A DNA stretch of 64,000 nt from Metallyticus violacea (GCA_030762175.1 CM060841.1:15413501-15477500), one strand, 5' to 3'. Positions 22,597 through 34,420 are shown, counted from the first letter of the stretch. The notes: generated by a model not told the origin, from the sequence alone. Numbers and translations are program-made.

Positions 22597-23585
22597 GTAT
22601 AATAGTATCTGCCTAAGCAACCATACCTTTCAATAAACACGTTATTCAGAATGGTATAGTGTTATCTCTGTTTTGTTTTTCCCAGTTGGTACTAGTAAAC
22701 TAAGCGATAGCGACTGTAACAGTCGAATCTCGTATATTTCAGTGTTAGGGTTTCTAAATAGGTAGCTATTCATAAGTAAAGTATAACATTTTATACACGT
22801 ATTTTATTCTGTACGCGAAATTCAAATATATATATTTTATTCTTATTCTATTCATGAAATAGTCCTAAACCCTGGCTCATGGCATTACTGACAATCGACA
22901 TTCGTCTGTTGCAAGATGGCTTGAAAAGTTAAATATTTATAATACAATTATTACAATTCAATAACGCAAGTTTATAGGAATTATATTTAAATGCTCAGTT
23001 TATTCATGAAATAGTCTTTATAAATCACCCGAGGTTCTGAGCTTTCTAGATAAATTCATTAACTACGTTCGAGAATTTATCGACCTATTTCAGACCCTCT
23101 TGTGGTATTACATGTGATAACTGTATACACTCTCTGGTTACTAAAATGTTTATAAATGCATGGAAATATGTTCAATAAAAATCACTTTCAAACAAAATTC
23201 CAACTAAGGCAATTTTTTCAAATTACTGCAACGTCAAATGCTTTTTCTTTATTGTCGTGCTCTGCGACAACAGGGCTAAACTTTTAAGTAACGATTTAAA
23301 GTAATAACAGTAGAAGTTTATTTTTGGAAGGTGGGTACGTCATAGATGCCTTGGGTTCATCTCCTGTTAACACGTCTTATTTCCGCTATCTTTTTAACCG
23401 TAAGACAATTCTTTGAAGAGGAGGAAACATGGGCGACGTTTTCCCCCGCATATTCAGTGTTGATTTCCTTTATGACTCAGAAATTCGGTGTTCTACATTC
23501 TTGGAAATATACTAGTAATGCAAAATTAAAAGGAAATGTGTAGAGCCCTGAAATAGGTTAATAATAGCAAGCTCTTCAAATAAAG

Positions 23586-23782
23586 CTGAGGCGCGGACTT
23601 GTGAGTGGGAGGTCTGGGGTTCGATTCCCGCCAGAACAATCCTTCCTGGCTGAGTTTTTTTTTTTTTTTTTCACATTCCTCATAAGTGGCAAATGCCGGG
23701 GAGATACCCTTAAACTTAGGAATGGAACGTTTCCTTCCTTTAAATTTTTTTTTCTCAATTTATCATTTCATCTCAAATATCA
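23586..23782 (+). repeat. SINE family B copy within unit A
   Basis: The head starts at GAGGCGCGGACTTGTGAGTGG with B box GGTTCGATTCCC (about 23620), lacking most of the A box. A poly-T run replaces part of the body; the tail reads GAACGTTTCCTTCC then ATTTATCATTTCATCTC. It has the same position as the copy in unit B, so it inserted before the duplication. Confidence 0.8.
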
Positions 23783-23939
23783 GCGTTGTGTTGGGATAAG
23801 TATGGTCTTCTATTATAATAAGAATAAAGAAGAATGTTACAAAATAATAAAGAAGAAAAACTTAAATTAGACCCTTACCGAGAAATGGTTGTTCTTCTAT
23901 GCTAAAGTAAAGTAAAGAGCTTTTTGGAAAGAAATTAAA

Positions 23940-24604
23940 GAACTGGTGATATGGAGAGATAGGAGTTATTGGGTAGTTTTAGTAGTAAAAAGTCATTGAG
24001 GGTTTATAAGGGGTTAAAGGAGATATGGGGTAGAGAGAATTATGTGGATGAAGGTGATAGGTGGACGAGGGAGGGAATCGCATGGGCCCGAACAAGGGTA
24101 GTGAATCTGAAAGGAATAAGAGGCGATTTAAAATATAAAGGAATGTCCGATGTGTGGAACGCAAGACAGTTACTGGCATGCAATTGTGGAATGTAAAGAA
24201 ACTAAAGAAATGAGAGGAAAACTTTAGGATTGAGAAGTGGGATAACTTAATCAACTTAAGGGGAAACAAGTTGGTGAATATGGGGGGAAGGAAAAATTTT
24301 GGAGTTTGGGAATTATTTAGATAAGGTTAAAAGAAAATGGACGAAGAAGATAAATAAGAAATGAGGAACCAAATTTGGCAGAAATAGAATTTAAATTGGT
24401 TTTCAATTGAGTTAATTTTGTAAATGTAACTTGCCTGATAGTTGAGTAACCGTAAGGTTGAAACTATTCGGGCCACTTGGTTACACAGCAACTCGGGAAG
24501 ATATAGTATAATAATTATGCTTGTATGATTGAGTGATTGTAAAGAGAGTACTGTGGAAACTTGTTATGTTATTCATTCATTCATTCATTCATTCATTCAT
24601 TCAT
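23940..24604 (+). mobile_element. Non-LTR retrotransposon (LINE) 3' end, unit A
   Basis: An open frame at 23969-24196 includes LKEIWGRENYVDEGDRWTRE and IAWARTRVVNLKG, then after a frame change CPMCGTQDSYWHAIVECKET, a C-x2-C-x8-H-x4-C pattern typical of the extreme carboxyl terminus of several LINE polyproteins. The 43.6-kb ORF has the same order with CTLCGESNIWRHILAEC. The 3' UTR ends in an (ATTC)n run (24571-24604), as microsatellite tails terminate some LINE clades. 5' truncated; no reverse transcriptase remains. Confidence 0.6.
24571..24604. repeat. (ATTC)n tail, unit A
   Basis: A 34-bp run identical in length to that of unit B (28688-28721). It terminates the LINE remnant. Confidence 0.95.
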
Positions 24605-25840
24605 ACAAGTACATTCATAGGAAGTGTTTCAATGAATCAGATATCAACTGATTGAGATCCTCGCGATCTACTAAGAAATGCCCTATTTTAGGTAGCCCCA
24701 TAAACAGAAATTAGCCGGATTCAATACTTGTTGATCTAGAAGATCAACTACTCGTAAACTACCTACAAATTACAGAATTACGTCAATGTGTTCCTTAATA
24801 GAATTTTTGTCGTATTGTGTATGTGAAGTGGAGCGTCATCTTGCATAAAACCAATGTTTTCAATATCACTATTCGTAATGCTGTTTACAAAGTCTTCAAC
24901 ATTCGAAAATATTGTTATTACTGTTTTTGTTTGTCCTTTTTCTATTTATTCGTAGAAATAAGTGTAATTATATGTGATCTAAAACCTTGACATTATGTAA
25001 TACTTGCTGAACAATCTCGTTTGGATTATTTTCCGCCAATATTCTTGCAATTATGAGTGTTAACACCTCCATTTAATTTAAAATATTTCTTATTTGTGCA
25101 CAAGATTTTGTCTAGGTACTTAATGTTATTCTAAATTACTTTAACATTTACAAAGCGGAAGATATGAAATTCTGCTTATTTTATTCTTTGAGCTCAAAAA
25201 GAATTTTAATTTTATACGAATATCGCAAAACTGTCTTCTCAGAATTTGCCACAGCATTAAATTACATATTCAAACGCTTTACGACTTTATTAGCACTACA
25301 AACATTATATACAGAATTGTCACGAACTATCTGGACTTCTAAAATTATAACTGCACTCACATTGTATAGCCGACTGCACCAACTTTCTCAAATTTGCTCA
25401 CAAGCTTACGAAATAATTTCAGGCTGCGTTTCTCAATCCATATACTTTTGAAATCTTATTAATTCAATGGAATATTGTTTATTACATTCGCAGTAGAATT
25501 AAAGACAAAACCATCTAAACATTATTGTTCGAAAATACCTATCAGTATTCTAAGTTACCATTATAGCGTAAAACAGTTACCATAGAAACGAAATTTAAAC
25601 AGAATTTACTTTACAATAATGCTATATATTGGGTATTTCTGCATAAAATGTAACTTTATGGGGATGTGTGAACTCTGAAATTAAAATGTTATAAACGTGA
25701 CTTTTAATACAGATTAAACTTTATGTGTATAACATTTAGACCAATGAAGATAATATGGTCACTTTAAGTTAGTTTTAAGTGTTACAGTGCTTTGTAAATT
25801 GAATTATAGATTAAAATAAAATTGTGTTCATCACTTCTTT
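24605..25840. other. AT-rich core of unit A, no gene recognised
   Basis: Holds a 95-codon frame (25164-25451) repeated in unit B with no domain. Its interest is near-identity to unit B rather than content. Confidence 0.4.
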
Positions 25841-25857
25841 AAAAGGCGCTGAAGGAA

Positions 25858-26230
25858 TTGGATATTACTATATTATTACGAAAATCTGTAACCCCCGGTA
25901 TCACTATATGGGTGCCAGACATGGTCACTAACAGAAAAACAAAAGGACAAAATTCAAATATGCCAAAGAAAAATGCAACACAATATCTTGGGAATAACTT
26001 TGAAGGACAAAATACCTTTAGTATTAAAAAATCAGTTATCTCAGACAACGGACATCGCACAAATAGCTACCAGAAGCAAATGGCGATGGGGCGGTCACGT
26101 CGCAAGGATGCAGGACCTACAAGATCTCCATGTGGGACCCCCAGATAGGAAAAAGAATACAAGGCAGACTCAAAAGAAGACGGACAGAAAGTTATTATCT
26201 CAAAAGTATTTAATTTTAAAATCAAGGTGT
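25858..26230 (+). mobile_element. RTE-like non-LTR retrotransposon fragment, unit A
   Basis: Frames read ICQRKMQHNILGITLKDKIP (around 25957-26010), then ATRSKWRWGGHVARMQD, then near 26150-26185 a GRPKRR-like run. This order (QRxMxRxxLGITLxDKI, then KWxWxGHxARM, then GRPxxRW) is the familiar carboxyl-terminal signature of RTE-type and related LINE polyproteins, downstream of the reverse transcriptase domain. Frameshifts and short length make it a relic. Confidence 0.75.
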
Positions 26231-27702
26231 GATGTTAATCAACTGAACAAAGCATTAGCAACGTTTAACATTTTTAAAGAATATCAATAAAATTAATATT
26301 TCTTCATCTGCACTCATGGGTCCTACACATCCTTCATTAACTTAAATACCACACACGTTTCAAATTAATTTCATTTCCGTATGGCCAGTAGATCCAACTT
26401 TCTTGAACATTAGATTGTAGTTTTTTTTTTTTATTACCACACCTGGCCGTATCAGCTCCAGTAGTCAAGTGTAAACGTTGCATTATATCTCTAGGATTAT
26501 TTAAATGGCGAGTGTATATATCAAAGAGCATTAAATAAGCTGTTATATTTAGTATTTATGTTTAATTTCTTTGTTAAAACAATTAAAAGAAAAGAGCACG
26601 CTTATGCAAAAATTATAACGCCAAACCCTTGTTGAGACAAAATCAGGAAAATGGAGTCTTTCCTTCATTGTTTCGTATACATGTCATATCTAATGAAATT
26701 GTATAATAATATCTGCCTAAGCAACCATACCTTTCAATAAACACGTTATTCAGAATGGTATAGTGTTATCTCTGTTTTGTTTTTCCAAGTTGGTACTAGT
26801 AAACTAAGCGATAGCGACTGTAACAGTCGAATCTCGCATATTTCAGTGTTAGGGTTTCTAAATAGGTAGCTATTCATAAGTAAAGTATAACATTTTATAC
26901 ACGTATTTTATTCTGTACGCGAAATTCAAATACATATTTTTTATTCTTATTCTATTCATGAAATAGTCCTAAACCCTGGCTCATGGCATTACTGACAATC
27001 GACATTCGTCTGTTGCAAGATGCCTTGAAAAGTTAAGTATTTATAATACAATTATTACAATTTAGTAACCCAAGTTTAGAGGAATTATATTTAAATGCTT
27101 AGTTTATTCATGAAATAGTCCTTATAAATATCACCCGAGGTTCTGAGCTTTCTAGATAAATTCATTAACTACGTTCGAGAATTTATCGATAATTTCAAAC
27201 CCTCTTGTGGTATTACATGTGATAACTGTATACACTCTCTGGTTACTAAAATGTTTATAAATGCGTGGAAATATGTTGCAATAAAATCACTTTCAAACAA
27301 AATTCCAACTAAGGCAATTTTTTCAAATTACTGCACGTCAAATGTTTTTTTCTTTATTGTCGTGCTCTGCAACAACAGGGCTAAACTTTTAAGTAACGAT
27401 TTAAAGTAATAACAGTATAAGTTTATTTTTGGAAGGTGAGTACGTCATAGATGGCCTTACTTGGGTTCATCTCCTGTTAACACGTCTTATTTCCGCTATC
27501 TTTTTAACCGTAAGACAATTCTTTGAAGAGGAGGAAACATGGGCGACGTTTTCCCCTGCAAATTCAGTGTTGATTTCCTTTATGACTCAGAAATTCGGTG
27601 TTCTACATTCTTGGAAATATACTAGTAATGCAAAATTAAAAGGAAATGTGTAGAGCCCTGAAATAGGTTAATAATAGCAAGCTCTTCAAATAAAGCTGAG
27701 GC

Positions 27703-27898
27703 GCGGACTTGTGAGTGGGAGGTCTGGGGTTCGATTCCCGCCAGGACCACCCTTCCTGACTGAGTTTTTTTTCAGATTTTCCACATTCCTCATTAGTGGC
27801 AAAAGCCGGGGAGATACCCTTAAACTTAAAAATGGAACGTTTCCTTCCTTTAAAAAAAATAATTTCTCAATTTATCATTTCATCTCATATATCAGCGT
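27703..27898 (+). repeat. SINE family B copy within unit B
   Basis: Same position as in unit A, with GGTTCGATTCCCGCCAGGAC over the B box. Its poly-T stretch is shorter and interrupted (TTTTTTTTCAGATTTTCC), closer to the family body than unit A. Confidence 0.8.
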
Positions 27899-28056
27899 TG
27901 TGTTCGGATAAATATGGTCTTCTATTATAATAAGAATAAAGAAAAATATTACAAAATAATAAAGAAGAAAAATTTAAACTAGACCCTTGCCGAGAAATGG
28001 TTGTTCCTCTATGCTAAAGTAAAGTAAAGAGCTTTTCGGAAAGAAAATTAAACAAA

Positions 28057-28721
28057 GAATTGATGATATGGAAAGATAGGAGATATTGGGTAGTTTTAGT
28101 AGTAAAAAGTCATTGAGGGTTTATAAGGGGTTAAAGGAGATATGGGGTAGAGAGAATTATGTGGATGAAGGTGATAGGTGGACGAGGGAGGGAATCGCAT
28201 GGGCCCGAACAAGGGTAGTGAATCTGAAAGGAATAAGAGGCGATTTAAAATATAAAGGAATGTCCGATGTGTGGAACGCAAGACAGTTACTGGCATGCAA
28301 TTGTGGAATGTAAAGAAACTAAAGAAATGAGAGGAAAACTTTAGGATTGAGAAGTGGGATAACTTAATCAACTTAAGGGGAAACAAGTTGGTGAATATGG
28401 GGGGAAGGAAAAATTTTGGAGTTTGGGAATTATTTAGATAAGGTTAAAAGAAAATGGACGAAGAAGATAAATAAGAAATGAGGAACCAAATTTGGCAGAA
28501 ATAGAATTTAAATTGGTTTTCAATTGAGTTAATTTTGTAAATGTAACTTGCCTGATAGTTGAGTAACCGTAAGGTTGAAACTATTCGGGCCACTTGGTTA
28601 CACAGCAACTCGGGAAGATATAGTATAATAATTATGCTTGTATGATTGAGTGATTGTAAAGAGAGTACTGTGGAAACTTGTTATGTTATTCATTCATTCA
28701 TTCATTCATTCATTCATTCAT
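28057..28721 (+). mobile_element. LINE 3' end, unit B
   Basis: Nearly base-for-base the copy of 23940-24604, with the same frame break before CPMC and the same-length (ATTC)n tail. Confidence 0.6.
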
Positions 28722-29960
28722 ACAAGTACATTCATAGGAAGTGTTTCAATGAATCAGATATCAACTGATTGAGATCCTCGCGATCTACTAAGAAATGCCC
28801 TATTTTAGGTAGCCCCATAAACAGAAATTAGCCGGATTCAATACTTGTTGATCTAGAAGATCAACTACTCGTAAACTACCTACAAATTACAGAATTACGT
28901 CAATGTGTTCCTTAATAGAATTTTTGTCGTATTGTGTATGTGAAGTGGAGCGTCATCTTGCATAAAACCAATGTTTTCAATATCACTATTCGTAATGCTG
29001 TTTACAAAGTCTTCAACATTCGAAAATATTGTTATTACTGTTTTTGTTTGTCCTTTTTCTATTTATTCGTAGAAATAAGTGTAATTATATGTGATCTAAA
29101 ACCTTGACATTATGTAATACTTGCTGAACAATCTCGTTTGGATTATTTTCCGCCAATATTCTTGCAATTATGAGTGTTAACACCTCCATTTAATTTAAAA
29201 TATTTCTTATTTGTGCACAAGATTTTGTCTAGGTACTTAATGTTATTCTAAATTACTTTAACATTTACAAAGCGGAAGATATGAAATTCTGCTTATTTTA
29301 TTCTTTGAGCTCAAAAAGAATTTTAATTTTATACGAATATCGCAAAACTGTCTTCTCAGAATTTGCCACAGCATTAAATTACATATTCAAACGCTTTACG
29401 ACTTTATTAGCACTACAAACATTATATACAGAATTGTCACGAACTATCTGGACTTCTAAAATTATAACTGCACTCACATTGTATAGCCGACTGCACCAAC
29501 TTTCTCAAATTTGCTCACAAGCTTACGAAATAATTTCAGGCTGCGTTTCTCAAACCATATACTTTTGAAATCTTATTAATTCAATGGAATATTGTTTATT
29601 ACATTCGCAGTAGAATTAAAGACAAAACCATCTAAACATTATTGTTCGAAAATACCTATCAGTATTCTAAGTTACCATTATAGCGTAAAACAGTTACCAT
29701 AGAAACGAAATTTAAACAGAATTTACTTTACAATAACGCTATATATTGGGTATTTCTGCATAAAATGTAACTTTATGGGGATGTGTGAACTCTGAAATTA
29801 AAATGTTATAAACGTGACTTTTAATACAGATTAAACTTTATGTGTATAACATTTAGACCAATGAAGATAATATGGTCACTTTAAGTTAGTTTTAAGTGTT
29901 ACAGTGCTTTGTAAATTGAATTATAGATTAAATTAAAATTGTGTTCATCACTTCTTTAAA
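28722..29960. other. AT-rich core of unit B
   Basis: Near-identical to 24605-25843 (about three differences seen). No gene recognised. Confidence 0.4.
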
Positions 29961-29974
29961 AGGCGCTGAAGGAA

Positions 29975-30345
29975 TTGGATATTACTATATTATTACGAAT
30001 ATCTGTAACCACCGGTATCACTATATGGGTGCCAGACATGGTCACTAACAGAAAAACAAAAGGACAAAATTCAAATATGCCAAAGAAAAATGCAACACAA
30101 TATCTTAGGAATAACTTTGAAGGACAAAATACCTTTAGTATTAATAAATCAGTTATCTCAGACAACGGACATCGCACAAATAGCTACCAGAAGCAAATGG
30201 CAATGGGGTGGTCACGTCGCAAGAATGCAGGACCTACAAGACCTACAAGATCTCCAGTGGGACCCCAAGATAGGAAAAGGATACAAGGCAGACCCAAAAG
30301 AAGACGGACAGAAAGTTATTATCTTAAAAGTATTTAATTTTAAAA
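29975..30345 (+). mobile_element. RTE-like LINE fragment, unit B
   Basis: The same remnant as 25858-26230, with ILGITLKDKI and KWQWGGHVARMQD. Here RGRPKRRRTESYYLK is better preserved. A 9-bp GACCTACAA slippage duplicates a few codons. Confidence 0.75.
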
Positions 30346-30826
30346 TCAAGGTGTGATGTTAATCAAATGAACAAAGCATTAGCAACGTTTTAACATTTTT
30401 AAAAAATATCAATAAAATTAATATTCCTTCATCTGCACCCATGGGTCCTACACATCCTTCATTAACTTAAATACCACACACGTTTCAAATTAATTTCATT
30501 TCCGTGTGGCCAGTAGAGCCAACTTTCTTGAACATTAGATTGTAGTTTTTTTTTTTTTAATACCACACCTGGCCGTATCAGCTCCAGTAGTCAAGTGTAA
30601 ACGTTGCATTATAGCTCTAGGATTATTTAAATGGCGAGTGTATATATCAAAGAGCATTAAATAAGCTGTTATATGTAGTATTTATGTTTAATTTCTTTGT
30701 TAAAATAATTAAAAGAAAAGAGCACGCTTATGCAAAAATTATAACGCCAAACCCTTGTTGAGACAACATCAGGAAAACGGAGTCTTTCCTTCATTGTTTC
30801 GTATACATGTCATATCTAATGAAATT

Positions 30827-31027
30827 AGTGTTGTAGCGATGGCTATTGTATAACAATTGTATTAACAATTCCAGAGACTATTAGCCATTGTTGTCTCAGA
30901 CATCTTATTTTAATATTCGATTACCTTATTAATTAAATCCTGTTTTACAATAAATATAGCACGTTACGTGAATTGCGATTCGTTATTCTTGAATAATAAC
31001 AATAATCTCCTCTTCAACTAATATACG
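30827..31027. other. AT-rich spacer
   Basis: Nothing recognised apart from short self-complementary ACAATTGT-type words. Confidence 0.4.
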
Positions 31028-31057
31028 GTTGTTGTTGTTGTTGTTGTTGTTGTTGAT
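31028..31057. repeat. (GTT)n microsatellite at SINE tail
   Basis: About ten GTT triplets abut the 3' end of the minus-strand SINE. Read with the SINE this is an (AAC)n tail expansion. Confidence 0.9.
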
Positions 31058-31335
31058 TTGGTTTATTTACGGACTCTGTTTAACATCTCAGGTCATCAGC
31101 GTCCCATTCAATTCAGGACGTGAAACAGCCGACAAATTTTGCTCAGAGGCCTCTTCTTTTAGGCTTGAGGTTCTTTTACGTGCGACAGGGGACCCACAGG
31201 TTTACTTCCCTTATGAAGGAATTCTTACTTAGGATTTTTACGCCCGAAAAAATGCATCAATTCTGACCGGGTTTGAACCCACGATCTTCGGTTTAGAAGG
31301 CAAGTATGGTTACCACTACATCACCAGGACTGCCT
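31058..31335 (-). repeat. tRNA-derived SINE, family A
   Basis: Minus-strand copy. The A box is at the right end (AGTGGTAACC complement near 31308-31320) and the B box region reads GGGTTCAAACCCG. The body includes the family's CTGTCGCACG-type deviation from the consensus CGTGTCGTAC. Confidence 0.85.
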
Positions 31336-32740
31336 AGTCTACGCTGAATCTATTTCTAAAACTACAAGTCAATTATCTTCAATTCGTTTATGCTGCCAAT
31401 CAAGGATTAATAGTGCTTTCCTTTGGGCTCTGTAAGCCAAAGTCATGAAGTAAATTTGACTATTGAAATGGAAGTTAATTCTGATAAATATTAGCGGCAT
31501 TATTGCAATAAATGCATGGGGTTGACGCCACAGTTCCAAAAAATAATATATCAAATTTATTCCGACTGTTCTAAAATATAAATATTAATATGTATCTAGT
31601 GCTAAGGATCATGCTTGTAATATTCACGATTTTAGAGTTACTGATATCTAAACTACGGTATTTTTCCACTCAAAACAGGAAATCAAGTTATTATGTTTAT
31701 ATAAGTTTAAATACATTATGAACTAACAAAACCGCATCTTCTAAATAAAATGCTGTATCTTTACTATAAAATGGAATGCTATGAAAATTAATTAATGAAT
31801 AGTAAGAAAGTAAAATTTGCATAGGAAAGGAAGAAAGTGGCAAACATGCTGAAAATAAACAGTCGGGAAGCCAATAAAGTTGAATTTTTCTTAAAGTCTT
31901 TGCGATAATGTCTTAAGAAGAACTTGAGATTTCCGATCCCTATGGCCAAGAGAGATTTATATTTTTCTCTCGTAGCTTAGCTTGCCATATCGAACTCGCA
32001 AGTCTTTTTTTTTTTAATAGGCTTCTATTAAAATCCCGTTGCACATTGAGCACGGAGTCTCTGGTAGAATTCATATCCTGTCGCTAATGGAGATACTTAT
32101 CGAGTCCCTCTTGGAAAGTCCTTCACACGAATCTCCTTTTACGACTTCGTGTCTTGGATGCAGAAAGAAAGAAACAGCTAAACGTAACTGGGTGAAATAG
32201 TTACTGTATGTCTAGACCGAATACTAAAGATCTGCATTAAGATGGAAGATAGATGGAAATGCACTTTTCTTAATACATATTCAGTTTTATTTTTATGACA
32301 GGTTACATAAGGAACAGCTTCTAAGAAAAGTAATAGAACCTTATATTACACATTTGATGAATCAAGAATAAGCATGTTTGAAATTGTGTTCGCTCTAAAT
32401 GAGATTTCATTTAGGTGACAATATAATAAGTCACCAAATCCTGTTCGATAAACCAATTGGTTATCTTTGGATAAAGATACCAAAGGTAAGTTGAGTATCA
32501 TAAATAAAAAATATTTACAATAATGCAGACAAGAAATGTGATTTTGAAAAGTAAATAAAATGAAAATAAACTAAAGTTAACAATAGAACTGTAATTGTGA
32601 GAATTTGTAAACAATAAAATAAAACATATTTTATATCAATACATTCCATAAACGTTTGAACACATTAAAACTTTATGCAGAAAAATTATGACAATGTTTT
32701 GTCATAAAACAAATTAGATTAATGAATCAATAATTCAAAA
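31336..32740. other. AT-rich DNA, nothing recognised
   Basis: Only short chance frames and an A/T-run near 32006. Confidence 0.4.
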
Positions 32741-32846
32741 TACAGAGGATGCCAAAAAAACTGTAGTAACATAACAAAACTGATTTCACCCAAACAGAAA
32801 ATGATGAGCACTAATCATCTTAGACTTTAACAGTTAGAACAGTTGT

Positions 32847-33221
32847 TCAAAACCCACTATCGGCGTCGATACACTTCTGAGTACGTTGAACTACTGATTG
32901 ATTGTCCTCAGCGATTGCAGAACATGAAGTTTCAATTTCTTCCCGAAGTGCTGTTAGTGTAGCTGGTTTTCTACGGTATACAACATCCTTAAGAGTCCCC
33001 CATAGGTAGAAGTCCAACCGAGTTAGATCCGGAGAACGCGGTGGAAACTCACTAGGACCTCTTCGTCCTATCCAGTGCCTTGGAAGATTATCATCAAGGC
33101 ACGCACGTACATCTTGGTGGTAATGTGGCGGTGCACCATCCCGTTGGAAGTAAAATTCCTCAATTCCATAGAGTGTATAATTGGCGGGTAAGACGGATGT
33201 GCGTATCATGTTCAGGCACAC
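32847..33221 (-). pseudogene. Transposase pseudogene of the DUF4817-type Tc1/mariner family
   Basis: The 124-codon frame covers the carboxyl-terminal half of the DDE domain: FQRDGAPPHYHQDVRACL (second catalytic Asp region), PRHWIGRRGPSEFPPRSPDL and RLDFYLWGTLKDVVYRRKP (third catalytic region), ending QRTQKCIDADSGF. A separate plus-to-minus check puts a likely original start ATGGAGCC (complement of 33310-33317) upstream, where MEPRLSFGQRC is read before a stop. The helix-turn-helix and first catalytic Asp are deleted. DUF4817-type proteins normally have both. Inactive, but the ends are intact, so it is MITE-like. Confidence 0.8.
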
Positions 33222-33300
33222 TGAGCCAGTTTTACTGTTCCTTCAAAAAAGAATGGTCCAATTAGACCCCTAGATAACAATCCACATCGCTGTCCAAACG

Positions 33301-33473
33301 ATAATCTTGGCTCCATTTTGTTGTAACAACACTAGCATAACGTAATGTCAGTCACATTTATTTACAGAACATAATACGATAATCTTGGCTTCATTTGTTC
33401 ATTGTTGATTTACCTATCACGTAGCAACGCTATCATAATGTATGTGAGTCACATCTGTTTACAGAACATCATA
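33301..33473. repeat. Partial tandem duplication inside the element's 5' end
   Basis: GATAATCTTGGCT(C/T)CAT, then a variable part, then TCAGTCACAT or TGAGTCACAT and TTTACAGAACATAATAC/CATCATAC, occur twice with a period near 85-100 bp. The copies have diverged. Confidence 0.6.
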
Positions 33474-33570
33474 CTACACATTACTGTTGTTTTTTGGTCT
33501 AACTTTGAAATATACTAGATAGAAATCTTCTGTGAAAGTGTGTATACATTTTTTTGGCGCCCTCGGTGTA

Positions 33571-34389
33571 TCATCTATTTTAAGAAGCCGTTTCACTATA
33601 ATGAGTGGTGAAATATAATTTAAAATATCTAATAAGAAAATTACAAGATAACATTGCCCTGCTCACGATATAATAAGATAGAATTGTACAACTCGCGTTA
33701 TGTACTGAGCTTGTTGTCGCAGATTAAATCGTGCTTTGGCATGTAACGCAGTTGATTCAGATCAGCCGATAGCACGCTCTGAAAGGGACTTCAGATCCCT
33801 TTAGGCCACCATTATGAACTTGCGTTTTTTCGTTGCTTCTTCTGGTTGTTTAGGCAAATGCTAAAATGGATTTTTCCTTTCTAAAATTTTTCGCTTTCCC
33901 TTTTCACATCCTTTCATTGGGCTGATGCTGCATATGATGTGACGGTGGGTTTCTACCCTGGCGTCTGGTATGGAAGCAACCCTTCTGAGGGGCGCGAAAT
34001 TCTTGAACGGGGAAGATCCCTGCGGCATCGGGCTGTTCTATCTAGAAACACTGTTAGAAAGGACGTTTATATTCGTGCCTCATCGCCCCTGGAACCTGCG
34101 GCGTCACTCCATCACTCCCAAAGGTGCTCCAGTTGGGGGCGTAGGCACTAATAGCCGTTAGTCAAAGTTAAAGTACCGAAAATTGCTCCTCTGTCCTTAA
34201 CAATTCAGTCGAATGTGAAAGGTGCAGAGGATGCTTAACCTGTTCTTGGGAGTCTGTTAAGAAACTGATAGATCTGGGTATCGTTTTGTTATTATATCCC
34301 TTACAATGGAAATATAGAAGTGAAGAAATAAGAGAGTGGATACTGTAGGTTATAATCTGAAAATATACCTTCATACTAAAGCGAGGTTG

Positions 34390-34420
<31 letters not shown>

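Larger units (their letters stand above)
22597..26700 (+). repeat. 4.1-kb tandem duplication, unit A
   Basis: The unit begins GTATAATAGTATCTGCCTAAG and ends ...CATATCTAATGAAATT. Unit B starts at the next base with the same beginning. Internal landmarks are offset by 4104 bp at the start and 4117 bp in the core. Contents: paralogous block (22.6-23.1 kb), short frame at 23.35 kb, family B SINE, LINE 3' end with (ATTC)n tail, AT-rich core, and RTE-like fragment. The sequence left of the unit (TCATGTAAATT) and the unit end share AAATT, a possible microhomology at the breakpoint. Confidence 0.93.
26701..30826 (+). repeat. 4.1-kb tandem duplication, unit B
   Basis: Head-to-tail with unit A without a gap. 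Similarity ends at GAAATT (30821-30826), after which sequence is unrelated. By eye, 26.70-28.08 kb and 29.97-30.83 kb differ from unit A by a few percent plus small indels (for example an extra GACCTACAA at about 30232-30250), whereas 28.09-29.96 kb is almost identical to unit A. Confidence 0.93.
32743..33568 (-). mobile_element. Tc1/mariner-superfamily element (DUF4817-type), second copy, with TA duplications
   Basis: The left end CAGAGGATGCCAAAAAAA pairs with the right end read inverted (CACCGAGGGCGCCAAAAAAA). TA flanks both sides (32741-32742 and 33569-33570), the target duplication of this superfamily. The element is 826 bp, about half the usual size. The transposase is on the minus strand. 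The 5' UTR contains a partial tandem duplication (see 33301-33473). Confidence 0.85.

Noticed and set aside
22800..23010. Internal ~150-bp repeat around CTATTCATGAAATAG words
   Set aside because: Only one near-palindromic word recurs; the sequence between does not align.
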